In this document: positions 25,392 through 42,100 of the stretch, one piece after another
Layout: every line of letters begins with the position of its first letter
Position numbering within the stretch: the stretch's first letter is position 1
Assembly (NCBI GenBank): GCA_026826555.1
Contig: JAKSZT010054458.1
Location: 225,732 to 289,731, forward strand
Origin: Tolypeutes matacus
Lineage: Eukaryota; Chordata; Mammalia; Cingulata; Chlamyphoridae
Reading direction: 5' to 3'
Length of the DNA: 64,000 bases
Program-made: the position numbers and the translations under genes
Notes under the pieces: generated by a model
What the model was told of the DNA's origin: nothing
The model's input: only the letters and a program-made list of their open reading frames with translations
Database searches by the model: none

Positions 25392-25532
25392 ATTGTCACA
25401 AATGTAAGAAATACACTTCATGGCTTCAAAAAACTTCATGGGCGATCATTTGATGATCCTATTGTGCAAACTGAAAGAGTAAGACTTCCTTATGAGCTGC
25501 AGAAGATGCCTAATGGAAGTGCAGGAGTTAAG
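25392..25532 (+). CDS. HSPA4L: HSPA4L coding exon 3 (residues 56-102)
   Basis: 141 nt (47 codons) between CCAACAG and AAG|GTAAGC. Encodes [18 protein letters not shown] and the segment through [16 protein letters not shown] of the nucleotide-binding domain. [12 protein letters not shown] is the Hsp110 counterpart of the Hsp70 KRLIGRKFDD loop. Confidence 0.97.
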
Positions 25533-25597
25533 GTAAGCTTTGTGTTCCCAGAGTACAAAAATATCATCTTCAATTTCTAGTAACTAAATATGATAAT

Positions 25598-26309
25598 TGT
25601 ATTAGTTTGGCAAAGGCTGCCGATGCAAAGTATCAGAAATGGGGTTGGCTTTTAATGGGAAATTGATTAGAGTAAAAGCTTACAATTCCAAGGTTATGAA
25701 AATGTCCAAATCAAGGCATCATCAAAGATGCTTTCTCACCAAAGTCAGGAATTGGTGATCATGGCATCCTGCCACATGGCACAGCAGGATGACAGCTGAT
25801 CTCTGCCTAGGTTCCTACCTTCTTTTAAAGGCTCACCGTCTCCTGGAGCTCAGCTGTGGGCAATTTAGACATATCTCTTTCCAGACCTTCTCTCCTCCAT
25901 TGCTCAGCTTGCTCCTAAGCACAGCTGTAGGTGATCAGGCATGTGGCTCATCTCTTCAGCCTTGAGCTGCTCTGTGGGCTCAGCCTCTTTATGGCTTTGG
26001 GCTTCAGTTTCAGCTGCTAGCAATCCTTGAGTGTTCTCTCATATGGCAGGATCAAAAATGATGGCTTCCTTTTTCTGTGTTTCTCTGTATTCTCAGTTAA
26101 TATAAGACCCAGCAAGAGGGTGGTTACCCAACCTGTATCACGCCTCACTGACATAGTCCAATTAAAAACAATCTCATCAGGTGATATAATCAAAGGCCCT
26201 TAACTGAATCTAATCAAAAGGCCTCATCTGCAATGTATTTGCAGACACAGGAATGGATTAGCTTAAGAACATAATATTCTGGGGTCCAAAAAAGAAAAAT
26301 ACCAGGACA
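25598..26309 (-). mobile_element. solo ERVL-MaLR-like LTR, antisense
   Basis: TGTATTAGTTTGGCAAAGGC start and ACCAGGACA end, 712 bases, with 5-base duplication ATAAT at 25593-25597 and 26310-26314. Same subfamily as 13084-13696 and distinct from the 18914 provirus LTRs. Confidence 0.85.
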
Positions 26310-28068
26310 ATAATGTTCCTATCTGTAATTTGTAGCTCTAGCTCACAAAAGACACTCTTGCATCTGTACCATCAACCACAAATGTCATCCACCTCTGGGT
26401 TTACTGTGCTATTCAGTCCTTAGACTATCCTCTAGCTTTCGGTCAGTTGGCATTTACATCCCTAGACTACCCTTTTCAGCCACATTTCCATTTATAATTA
26501 GCTGTTAGTCACTGTAATGTGTTACCATCCACTCTATACATTTTCCTACTTTCCAGTAAAGTTAATAAAAACTTCTGCATACAATAAACATCAGTAGTCC
26601 ATCTCAGTCCTCCTCTTATCTTCTTTAAGAATCCACCACCTACCACCAGGTCTTGAAGATATTTTCCTACATTTTCTTCTAGAAGCTTTATGGTTCTTGC
26701 TTTTGTATTTAGATTTTTGTTCCATTTTGAGTTAATTTTTATATAACGAGTGAGATAGCGTTTCTCTTTCCTTCTTTTGGCTATGGATATCCAGTTTTCT
26801 CAGCATGATTTGTTGAATAGACTGTTCTGCCCAAGCTGGGTGGGTTTGACAGGCTAGTAAAAAATCACTTGACCATAGATGTGAGGGTCTGTTTCTGAAC
26901 TAACTTTCTTTATGCCAGGACCATGCTGTTTTTAATACTGTAGCTAGATAGTATGATTTAAAGACCACAAGTGAGAGTCCTCCAACTTTGCTTTTCCTTT
27001 TTAAGATGTTTCTGGCTATTCAGGACCACTTACCTTCAAAATAAATTTGATAATTGTATTTTCCATTTATTTTTAAAATGCTGGTGGAATTTTTATTGGG
27101 ATTGCATTGAATCTGTATATCAGTTTGAGTAGAATTGACATCTTAATGATATGCAGTCTTCTAATCCATGAACATGGAATGTTCTTCCAATTATTTAGGT
27201 CTTTTTAAAATTTCTTTTAACAATGAGTTATAGTTTTCTGAATACAAGTGCTTTGCATCATTGGTTAAGTTTATTCCTAAATATTTGAGTTTTATCTGTC
27301 CTATTTTATTTTCACCACTCTTTTGAGACTTTTAGTTACTTTTACTGATATAATCTTCATTTCTAGACTCTCTTCCAAGCCTCTCTCTCCGGTCTTTTCT
27401 TTTCAGGCTGTAGCACACCCTTTAGTATTTCCTGCAAAGCTGGTCCTTTGGTTACAGACTCTCTCAGTTTCTGTTTATCTGTGAATATTCTAAACTCGCC
27501 CTCATTTTTGAAAGACAGTCTTGACGGATATAAGATTCTTGGCTGGCAGTTTTTCTCTTGCAGTATTTTACACATATCATAACACTGTCTTCTTGCCTCC
27601 ATGGTTTCTGATGAGAAATCGGCACTTAATCTTACTGGGTATCCCTTCTATGTTATGCATTGCTTTTTTCTTGCTGCTCGCAGAATTCTCTGTCTTTGGC
27701 ATTTGACATTCTGATTAGTATGTGTCTTGGAGTTGGTCTATATTTAGATTTATTTGGATGGGAGTACGTTTGTGCTTCTTGGACATCTTGGATATCTATG
27801 TCCTTCAGTAGGGTTAGGAAATTTTCTACCATTATTTCTTCAAATATTCCTTCTGCCCCTTTTCCCTTCTCTTCTCCTTCTGGGACACAGAATGGACACA
27901 GCACATCTCTTGCTGTTGTTTAGTTCCCCGAGACCTTGTTCAACGTTTTCCATTCTTTCTGTCATCTGTCCTTTTGTATGTTCGCTTTCAGAGGCCATTT
28001 CTTCAAGCTCACCAATCCTTTCTTCTGCCTCCTCAAATCTGCTATTATATGATTCCAGTGTATATTTA

Positions 28069-28268
28069 TTTATTTATTTATTTTTTTTTTTTTTTAAAGA
28101 TTTTTATTTATTTATTCATTTATCCCCCCCCTGCTGCCTGTGCTCGCTGGGTCAGCCAACCACGCCGTGCGGGCGGGCTTGCCTTCACCAGGAGGCCCTG
28201 GGAACCGAACCCGGGGCCTCCCATATGGTAAACGGGAGCCCCACTGATTGAGCCACAGCCGCCCCCCA
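28069..28268 (-). mobile_element. young DAS-type SINE inside HAL1 ORF1
   Basis: Long T tract, CTGTGCTCGCTGGGTCAGCC body and intact head complement GGGAACCGAACCCGGGGCCT. Duplication TCCAGTGTATATTTA at 28054-28068 and 28269-28283. Confidence 0.92.
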
Positions 28269-28955
28269 TCCAGTGTATATTTAATTTCACTTATTGCACC
28301 TTTCATTCCCATAAGATTTGCTGTTTTTCCGTGTATGCTTTCAAATTCGTCTTTGTGCTCATCCAGTGTCTTCTTAATATCCTTAATCTCTTTAGCCATC
28401 TCATTGACTTTATTAAGGAGATTTGTTTGAATATCTATGATTAGTTGTCTCAACTCCTTTATGTCATCTGGAGGCTTATTTTGTTCCTTTAACTGGGCCA
28501 TGTCTTCCTGTTTCTTGGTGTGGATTGTAATTTTTTACAATTGGTGTCTTGGCATCTGGTTTAATCGATATATTTATTCTGGGTGCAGTTTCTCTCTTTA
28601 GTTTAGAGCTTTCTTGCCCTCTCTCCCTTGCTGTTTGTGTAGTAGGAGCCAAGCTGTGGAGGCTCATGCTGCCCTCATTGCCCCAGGGACAAAGGAAGCT
28701 TCTCCCAACTTTCTCCTTTGCAAGAGCAGTGACAGAACCACAGCCATGAGTACTAATCCAAGTCATGCAGGCCTTGACTGTAGTTGCCCAGAGAGACTGA
28801 TGAGGCTTCATGCCCCTTTCTCCCCTGCCTAGAGCACGGATAGAGCTGCAGGTGTGGGCAGCAATATATGCCATGCAGATCCAAAATGACCACAGTTGCC
28901 CCGATAGACTTCTGCCTATTTAGTCTGTGCCTCTCAAATGTTCCTGCAGTTACCC

Positions 28956-29751
28956 GGAGAGGTTGATGCAAGGCTCATCAGCTTCTTCCCTGCTAGCGGT
29001 GGGGCTGAAACCTAGGCTAGGGCTGCAGGCTGATCTGGGTAAAAGAAGCCGGTCCCTACCATCACTGTGATTTTCAGTCAGCCTGGCTTCCCCTCATGCT
29101 GAGGGCAGAGTAAAAATGGTGGCTACTGGCCTCTTTCTGACTTGGACAGGTTCAAAGTTTTGCTGTTCTGAGGGTTATACTTTAGCCAGATGAATTTACT
29201 AATCAGTAGCTGAAATTGGTGGCCAACTGTCCCTTTCTCCACTGTTATTGGGAAATGGAGCTTCCAATTCCAGCCACAGAATACCTCCTGAGGCAGCTTG
29301 CGCCACCAGAGTAGGATGATCACCAGTCTCCACGGCATGGCCTGTGTTTTCCTGGAGAGGTTGGTGCAGGGCCCCTCAGCTTCCTCCCTGCCAGAGGTGG
29401 GGCTGTGGCTTATGCTAGAGCTGCCATCTGATCTGGATAGAAAGAAGCCCGTCCCTCTAGCACTGTGATTTTCAGTCTGTCCTGCTTCCCCTAGTGCCAG
29501 GGGCAGAGTTAAAATAGCAGCTACCAGCCTCTTTCTGACTTGGACAGGTTCAAACTTTAGCTGTTCTTAGGATTATACTTTAGCCCGCCAAATTTACTAA
29601 TCAGTAGCTGAAGTTGGTGCCCAACTATCTCTTCCTCCCCTGTTTTTGGGAAGTGGAGCTTCCAGGTCCAACCATGGAATAGCTGCTGAGGCAGCTTGTG
29701 CTACCAGTGGAGGATGGGCCCCAGCCTATGGGGCGTAGAGTGTTTAACTTG
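28956..29751 (-). repeat. two tandem 398-bp 5'-UTR monomers of the HAL1-like element
   Basis: Copies start at GGAGAGGTTG on the + strand at 28956 and 29354. They share CTTTCTGACTTGGACAGGTT, AATTTACTAATCAGTAGCTG and TGGAGCTTCCA blocks. A shorter, more diverged third unit lies near 28790-28955. Confidence 0.85.
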
Positions 29752-30009
29752 TGAATCTTCTCTGCATATGGGCAGGCTTCTCCTTCCATTCTTTCAAGGA
29801 TGTTGCAGGATGCTCTTTTGGTCTCCTGGAGCCCCCGAACATGTGCTTTAGATAGCTTTGGGTGATTACTAACTGCCCTGTAGCACAAGCTGACTCTAGG
29901 AGCTCCTTACTCTGCTGCCATCTTGCTGGTTCTAGATTCTGTATTTTTAATTCTACATCCTGAGGCAGTAAGTCATTGGTTGGTTAACAAAAACATGTTT
30001 GTGTTGATT

Positions 30010-30600
30010 TTTCAAAAACTAACAGAATGCCTGAAAACATAGTTACCACAGGACCCAGCAATTCCTAGGAATACCTAAAAGAATTAAAACTTATATCCAT
30101 GCAAAAACTTGTATACAAATGTTCATAATAGCATTATTCATAATAACCAAAAAAAAATGAAAACAACCCAAGTATCCCTCAAATGCTAAATGGATAAACA
30201 CAATGTGGTATATCTATACAATGGAATATTATTCTGCCAAAAAAAAAGAAGTACTAATACATACTACAACATGGATGAACTTTGAAGATAATATGCTAAG
30301 TAAAAGAAGCTAGACAAAAAAGGCCACATATTGTTTGATTCCATTTACATGAAATGTCCCCAAAAGGCAAATCTATAGGGACAGAAAGTAGATCAGTAGT
30401 TGCTAGGAGATAAGGGGAAGGGAGAATGAGAAGTGACTGCTAATGGGTACGGCTCCTTTTTGGGGTGGCAAAATGTTCTTAAATTAGATGATACTGCACA
30501 CTTTGTGAATATATTAAAAAAACCACTGATTTGTTTGCTTTAGAAAAGTGAACTTTATGCTATAAGAATTATTCTTTATTAAAGCTGTTAGTTTTTAAAA
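30010..30600 (+). repeat. L1 3' end fragment
   Basis: Sense L1: ORF2 C-terminal coding (TTCATAATAGCATTATTCAT; ACAATGGAATATTATTCTGC) and 3' UTR. Confidence 0.8.
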
Positions 30601-30869
30601 CTTAACAAAATTTTCAACTTGATAAATGCGTTACAGTTAGGCTTGTGTTTCCATTTTTAGAAAAGGGCTCTGACTTACAGTGTGGATGATGAATTGCAGT
30701 GAGGAGACAGGAGGTTGTTAAAATAGTTCAGGGAAGACCTCTTGAGAGGTTAAAGAAAAGAAAAATTTGTGAAGCCATATTAGGTAAAATTTGTTGTTCA
30801 AGAGTTGCTGAATGGGAAGCTAGATGGGTTATGATAGCCATAACTGAGAGAAAAAATAATATTAAGGAC

Positions 30870-31290
30870 TATGGGCAGACTTGAATTTGGAGTCAGACCT
30901 ACTCCCTTACTCATGTATTGCCTTTTGCTCTCTGTGCCCCAGTTTCCTCCTGTGTAGTAACACCTTGCAGTGTGCGGTTCACACTGGTTCTTACCCACCT
31001 CAAAGCACCTTTTAATTGAGCATGTCCTCTCAGCCAGGTGCTGTGCTTGGGTTTGGGCACACATGGTGAGCTAAATAGTCATATTCTCTGCCCTGGGTGA
31101 GCTCACAGTCTTGTGTGATAGGCAAACAAAAAACAAAACTCCAAAGGTTTGCAAAACAACATGACCAAGGCTGATAAGAAGGATGAAATGCCAGGAAAGG
31201 CCCAAGCTGCTTCCCTGGGAGAAAGAATGTGCTGGACCCAGGGGAAGTGGGAGAGACCCTGGGGTGGAGGATGGGCACGGAAAAAAGAAG
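30870..31290 (+). repeat. MIR and L2-like fragments
   Basis: MIR-like core at 30870-31000 (GCCCCAGTTTCCTCCTGTG) and an L2-like stretch at about 31020-31290 (GCCAGGTGCTGTGCTTGGG; GAGCTCACAGTCTTGTGTG). Confidence 0.5.
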
Positions 31291-32788
31291 GAAAAAAACA
31301 AAAAAACAATAATATTCATATATTCTTTAGATGTAAATTGTGGTTAATGATCACTTAGAACAGTTTTATTTTAGACTACTTATTCTTTTGCTTTTATTCT
31401 TAAGAAAAGAACAATTTATGCTTTGTAAATGAGTTTTGAAAAACAAGTAAAATTTTTTATAAAAGAAAGCCAAAACCTAATATCTGAGTATATAATTTGT
31501 GTGTATTCATAGTGAGAGGCTGTAAACTAGTTGAAAACATCAATCAGTCCTGTGTCAAACTGTCTTCATCTTTTGAAGGTTGAAGATCTTAAGCATTTTA
31601 TGCATTTGTTTTTCTAGATATGTGTTGAATTAAATTTATGTTTATTTGATCTAACTTTGATATGTATATACAAAAGAATATTGTATTTTTTTTGCCTCTC
31701 ATAGTCATTCAGACTAAGACCATGGTATTTGATTCATTTTTCCCTTATTTCAGTGTGCTTGATTTCACCCTACTCTCTTGATTTGAAGGCAGTAATTTGC
31801 TACAATAATGGTAAACTGATTTGGAAATAAATGGATATCAATTTTAGGTGTGGAAATCTTATTAAATATATGTGTATACACACACATACATACATTCATG
31901 TACTTTCCTGCTTGGGAGAGAAGTTCTTTAAAGCTATTTCAAAGTTTAAAGTGGAACAGAGTAAAATTGTTCACTCTACTAAGGTTATACAGTTAAAGAC
32001 ATAGCCTTTTCCTCAGTGAATTAAATATAGTTTTGTGGGTTCTAAGGTAGCTTTGTATTGTTTATAAATTTTGTGGTTTTCATTATAGAAGGGTTTGGGT
32101 ACATGAGGAAAGCACAAGTCCCCCAGTATTCCTTAGTCAAGAAGCACTCTATAGCTCCATTTTATGTGTTTAAATCAAATACAACCTAATCTTAGGCCTA
32201 TGTATAAGATGAAGTAGTTATTTGGTTTAAAATACGATTTTTAAATTTCATATATCTGTCTAATATTTAATTCATAATTGTTTTCAGAAACTGGAGTAAT
32301 AAATTTTAAATCTCCCTCTGTTTTTCTTTTTTAAAAAGGAAATTTTGTTTTCCAATGTTCTCATTTCCTTTTCCCAAAATTGTTGAGTGAAATTTTCATT
32401 TTAAATCCAGGAAGAAGTCTAAATTTCAAAAGAAAAAATATTTCATCTTTTTTCTACTTCATTGTTTACTGTGTCACACTTGGAAAGTGAAAGATAAAAA
32501 TTGGTTTTGTGGAAAGTGAGGATATGGAGAGGATATAGACACCTTTGAAAAGAATTTGATTAATTTTCATTCTATATGTAAGGCACTAGGATTTCAGAAA
32601 TGAGAGTTGTCACTGCTTTTCATGAAGTTGTGATTCTAGAATGACAGTCTTTTTGGAATATCAATTCTTTGAGACAAGGACTTTCCTTTTTCACTGTTGT
32701 ATATTTATTACATATGTAGTAGATGCTCAATAAATATTTGTTAGATGAATAAATAATTCTCAATAAATATCTGAACTTTGGGTTTTAG

Positions 32789-34910
<2,122 letters not shown>

Positions 34911-35147
34911 TGAAAACTACCATCAGAGAAATACTGTTAGTTTTTTTCCTAAATAATACAAAGCATTTATTTTTTTAAACTATTATGTACTGATTTTTAT
35001 AAATTTGTCATGTTGGAGTGCAGCATTTTTGCAGAAGTTAAAATGTCTCATTGGTTATAAGAATGGTCAGTAATGATAGAGTTATAGGTGGTTAGGAAAA
35101 AATAAAACAGTCAAATTATAGAAAGTTAATTACTTTGAAGCTAATAA

Positions 35148-37418
<2,271 letters not shown>

Positions 37419-37538
37419 TGAAAAGTATTTGGTTCTTTTTAAATGTCTAGATAACGTCTAATTTTTTCATTGCTATTTTAGAAGATTTACTGAATTTTTT
37501 ATTCCAAAATAATGAATTTTATTTCATTTTTCCTACAG

Positions 37539-37615
37539 AGCTCAATTTGAACAGTTATGTGTTTCCCTCTTGGCCAGGGTTGAACCACCTTTAAAAGCAG
37601 TAATGGAACAAGCTC
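37539..37615 (+). CDS. HSPA4L: HSPA4L coding exon 8 (residues 303-329)
   Basis: 77 nt between CTACAG and GCTC|GTAAGT. Encodes [20 protein letters not shown] and VMEQA. The last base plus exon 9 gives His329, where I remember Asn in human HSPA4L. Introns 7 (142 bases) and 8 (37616-38235) hold no recognised repeat. Confidence 0.96.
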
Positions 37616-38219
37616 GTAAGTAGAAATTACTGGGCTAACCATCATAACTGTACTCGTTTCAGTGGGGTAGAAAATAGTCTAAGCAATAAAAACTTAATGT
37701 GTTTTTAGAAGATTTGTATTTCTCATTTTAAGGAAGATTATATAACTCATTTTTTATTCATTATAGCATGGCACTAGAAATCTGGGTTTGTGAGAATTCT
37801 TCCTGGCTCATTTTATTGTTTAGGTCATAAAGCTAATGCTAGTTAGATGTGATGGTGTTTAATGTGTAAGTATAGAAGCTTCTAAGATGAAAGTAGAAAT
37901 GGAGACATGATTGCTTTTTGTTAAGGTTTTTGTAATCAACAATACCTTCAGGTGGAAATTCTTTTCTGGTTGAGAAAATGGAAGGTCCCTGAAGAGTTCC
38001 TTGAATGTCTATGGGGTACTTGTCTTTCTTGTTACTCTAGCACAGTGCCTGTCACATATATAATAATAAATGTTTATTAATTTTGCCCTTTTTAATATTT
38101 TATCTCCTTTTCATGTTACTTTTTTATGCAAATAAAAAATTGATTCACTTATTTTAAAAGTGCCTTCCAAAGTTGCCAATCACATTTTTATAAAAACTGT
38201 CTTATTTTCCCAATTATAA

Positions 38220-38414
<195 letters not shown>

Positions 38415-38839
38415 TAGAGTGTATATTTTGCCTAAAAAGGATATTAGACCTTCAGGGGCTTACTTATATGGTCTGCTCCAACCACCTGTTAATAAGCCAA
38501 AGTAAATTGAAATTATTCCTGATAAATAAATGTCTTTCCCATTTATATTTTTAAATTTTAGTAGCACATATCTAACTGTAATGAAAAAAAAAAAAAACAT
38601 TTATTCTATGAATGCTTCCTATTGTGCCCATTTAAAATTCTTTTTTGAGATATAAAAATGTTTTTATATTTTTGTAAGGTCACAGAGTGCTCTTGCCTTT
38701 TCTAATTTTATCTATTTATAATAACTGATTTTTCAAGTATAATAATCTTAATATAAGGACTTCATTAAGCAGTTTAATCAGGGTACCTAGGGTATGTTTC
38801 TGTTTGTTGATTTTAATACGGTATACATCTTATTTTCAG

Positions 38840-38946
38840 TGTGCGATTCTTTCACCAGCATTTAAAGTACGTGAGTTTTCCATAACAGACATTGTTCCCT
38901 ATTCAATCACATTAAGGTGGAAGACTTCTTTTGAAGATGGAATTGG
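38840..38946 (+). CDS. HSPA4L: HSPA4L coding exon 10 (residues 380-415)
   Basis: 107 nt between TTTCAG and GG|GTAAGT. Encodes [20 protein letters not shown], the linker from nucleotide-binding domain to beta substrate-binding domain, then [15 protein letters not shown]. The Hsp70 linker DLLLLDV is absent, as in other Hsp110 members. Phase 2 end. Confidence 0.97.
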
Positions 38947-39936
38947 GTAAGTTACCTTTAAAAGCCTTGGTTATAGTTAGTCATGAATCTTGAATGAACC
39001 AATTAAACTTTTTTCTAAAGTAGAGTAATTTATACTTACTATAATTCTTAGAAACACTGTTTTTAAATCATGTATTAGAAAAAAGAATGTAGATATATAG
39101 TCTGTAAATAATGGTAGGCATATTTTTAAACTAGTATTTTATTATTAAAGTAGAATTCTCTTTTTCAAATGGAAATCACAGTACAGACATGTAAAAAAAA
39201 CCCTAAAGACCTGCATTTGCCATACCCCAATTTCCTTAGCCCATTTTACTGAGATAACTGTTGTTAACTGCTTAGGCGTATATCCATCTAGTTGTTTTCT
39301 TTAGATATCCAAAAATAAAAGTTTGTACCTTTTTAATACATATAGGATCTCACCTATTTTTTCTTTTCAAGTCATATATGCTATAATTAATTTAATTAAT
39401 ACTTTATTAAGTCATATTTTTGCTATATCAAGAAATGCTTTTTAAAAAAACGCTTTTAGAAACATCTTTGTATACATATCCTTCTTCAGCTGTGTTTGTT
39501 ATATCTGTAAGATAACTGTAGAGGTGAAATTGTTGAGTCAGAAGGTATGCATATTATTTTGACTAATGTTGCCAAATTATTCACTTTAACGATTATCAAT
39601 TTATATTCCTAAATGTGAACAGTGAATGTGATGACCTGTTTTAGCTTTTCTCCTATACTTTTAAATTTAACAGTTTGGTAATAAAAAAAATAGTACTTTA
39701 CTAAATTTGTGTTTCTGAATATTGTAAACTAAAATCTTTATGCTTTTATTGACAATTACATTCATTTTTCCATGAATTGCCAGGGTGTATTTTAAATAGC
39801 TTACTTCCCTTCTAGAATGGAAATTTGTGTTTCAAATATTTCATTTGCCAACTTTTCAGAAACGTAGTTTCATGATGAAGTAAAGCTATATTTAGGTTTT
39901 GTTGTTGCCTTTGAAATTCTGTTCTGTATTCTATGC

Positions 39937-40465
39937 TGTGGCCGTTGGCCAATTTAATGTAATTATGAATTCCAAAAATATAATTGGATCATGCTTGTAA
40001 ACTGATCTGTTAATCTGGGCATGATTAAGTTATGATTAGGGTGTTGACTGGGCCACATGAGTAGGGCGTTGAGCCCCACTCCTTGGTGGGTGGGGAATTG
40101 AATATAAAAGGCAAGGCAAAGAACAGAGTTGAAGCAGTTTTTGAGAAGCAGTTTTGATGTTGGAGAAAAGACCCCAGGAGAAGAGAAGTGAACCATTCAC
40201 CTGAATGTCTACAGCTGACCTTGTGGAGGAACCAGAAGAGCTAAGCCCGGAGAGAAATGCAGCCCCGGGAAGAGAGGAACACTAGAATCCTGAACCCTGG
40301 CAAACGTCGGCAACTGTCCTGCTCCAACACGTGGCAGTGAACTTTGGTGAAAAGAAACGCTTAATGGCCTGATATCTGTGGACCTCTACCCCAAATAAAT
40401 ACCCTTTATAAAGACCAACCCATTTTTGGTATTTCACATTTGCAACCCTTTGGCTGACTAATACA
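39937..40465 (+). mobile_element. solo ERVL-MaLR-like LTR, sense to HSPA4L
   Basis: TGTGGCC...CTGACTAATACA, 529 bases, with 5-base duplication TATGC at 39932-39936 and 40466-40470. Reverse complement of the family of the 18914 provirus LTRs. Has TATAAAA at 40103-40109 and AATAAA at 40394-40399, the usual LTR promoter and poly(A) signals, in the same direction as the host gene. Confidence 0.88.
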
Positions 40466-40711
40466 TATGCATTTCAAGAAATTGAAATTTTTGGACAGGT
40501 TTTAAAAATATAAATTATCACCTTGCTCTGAATATCATGAAGAACATTTAAATGGCATGTTTTAATGTCAGTTTTGAGGCAAAGAGTATTAAACAGTTAA
40601 GATAGAAATAATCCAGGGAAAAAATGATGATAAAATGTGTTTGAGGAACCAAATTGAAAAGTTTAGTATATTCTAATAACCACCATAATGAGAAAGTAGA
40701 AGGTACTAGTA

Positions 40712-41170
40712 GATTTTTTTTTTTAACTTTTTATTTTGAAATACTTTCAAACTTACAGGACAGTTGGAAAAATAATACAAAATCTGGACAGAGAACCTCC
40801 TGTATATCCCCCATACCCAGATACTCAGATCTACCAACTTTTAAAAAAAATCTCTATACTTAAATAAATATCATGTTGGTACTACTTATATATTTAATAA
40901 TACAGTATTCTATCATAGAGGATGTGATTGTTAACTTTTAAGAAGCTTTTATTCTGATAAAGTAGATAAAATATAAAATTTCCCATTTTAACCATTTTTA
41001 AGTACATAGGTTCAGTCATGTTAATTACATTCAAAATGCTACCACAACTGTCATCCAGTACCAAAACTTTCCCCATCACCCCAAATAGAAACTCTATACG
41101 AGTTTAGCATTAACTCTCCATTCCACACCCTTGCCCATGGTAACCTGTATTCTAATTTCAAACTTTATGA
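40712..41170 (-). repeat. L1 3' UTR fragments
   Basis: Two antisense pieces (TTTTGAAATACTTTCAAACT with a CAAAATCTGGACAGAG block; GTTCAGTCATGTTAATTACA), related to 49210 and 53025. Confidence 0.6.
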
Positions 41171-41379
41171 ATTTGTATATTATTGATGGTCTTGAAAACT
41201 AGGATAGAGTGAAAGGTTCATGAATATCAGATTTTCAAACCTTGCCTAATTAATGTGATAGGATGATGGCATAGTATTGAATTGTGAGTTTCTGGGCTAG
41301 TATAAGCTATAGTCCGTTTCTGTTACACTATTTAAGGAATATGAATTGATATGTAGGTTAAAAAAATTTCTTGTGCTAG

Positions 41380-41775
41380 AGTGGGAAAAATACTAAAAAG
41401 GGCATTATTGTATCAGCTGAAAAATTGGAATATTGTTGGTAGATTTGTATTTATCAATGTAAATTTATGAAGTTGACAACTGTATTGTGCTTATGTTAGA
41501 GAATATCCCTATATAGGATATACACACTGAAGTATTTAGGGGTAAAGAGCCATAATGTAAGTAACACCCTCAATTGCTTCAGAATAAAAAATAAAAAAAA
41601 AAAAACCCACATATACAGATAGAGTATTTGTGCATAAATGATGAAACAAATGGAAGAATATGTTAATAGACAAAATCTAGGTGTAAAGAATATACAGATT
41701 CTTTGTACTGTTTTTATTTTTGCACCTTTCTATAACTTTGAAATTATTTCCTAAAAAAAAGTTTTCTTTAAAGGA
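41380..41775 (+). repeat. L1 3' UTR fragment
   Basis: Sense L1 3'-end style sequence (AGGGCATTATTGTATCAGC; CTATAACTTTGAAATTATTT). Confidence 0.55.
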
Positions 41776-42100
41776 GTAGAGGAAAAAAGGGTTACCTGTA
41801 ACAAATATTTTGAAAACTTTAGAATGTGGTCCTCAGATATGTGCAATAGAATAATACCTAAATATTGGCCTTGAAATATACCTATTTTCAGGTAATTTGC
41901 TTTTCTCTTTTTAGTAGTATAGAATTGTCTGTACCTGTCAAAATGCATGTTTATAGTAAAAGTAATAGATTTTTCTTTACATTTGTGCCTAAAGGTCTTT
42001 GCAGTTTCTGCTTATGAATTGAGAATAAGATGAATTCTGTAATTAGGTTCATAGACAACTTTTTATTTTTTTAATTAGTCTTTTTTACATTCCATTTTAG

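Larger units (their letters stand above)
26330..29935 (-). mobile_element. HAL1-like (half-L1) retrotransposon with 5' monomers
   Basis: Reading the minus strand from 29935: an AAGATGGCAG YY1-type motif at the 5' end (about 29915-29926), a GC-rich 5' UTR with two 398-base monomers, ORF1 coiled coil (28501 to about 28269) interrupted by a SINE, ORF1 RNA-binding and C-terminal domains (RMSNAKDRE; ILYPSRLSFKNEGEFRIFTD) ending at 27363, then directly a piece of ORF2 from after reverse transcriptase (27350 to about 26640), then the L1 3' UTR. Endonuclease and reverse transcriptase are absent. ORF1 is frameshifted. Confidence 0.75.
25533..32788 (+). other. HSPA4L intron 3 (7.3 kb)
   Basis: Contains a solo LTR (25598-26309), the HAL1-like element (about 26330-29935), an L1 3' fragment (30010-30600), a MIR fragment (30870-31000) and an L2-like fragment (31020-31290). 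From 31300 to 32788 it is AT-rich, with a short CA/TA run near 31865-31890 and no recognised element. Confidence 0.85.
38947..42100 (+). other. HSPA4L intron 10
   Basis: Contains a degraded unassigned repeat (about 39170-39670), a sense LTR (39937-40465), an antisense L1 3'-UTR piece (40712-41170) and a sense L1 3'-UTR piece (41380-41775). The rest is AT-rich unique sequence. Confidence 0.8.

Noticed and set aside
28185..28260. tRNA-like sequences (A and B boxes) as tRNA genes
   Set aside because: Here and in the other SINE heads the fold is incomplete and each is followed by a SINE body and A-rich tail; they are tRNA-derived retroposons.
27363..28501. Minus-strand coiled-coil and RNA-binding-like frames as a possible host gene
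   Set aside because: They match L1-type ORF1 in order, are frameshifted and split by a SINE, and sit in a HAL1-like element.
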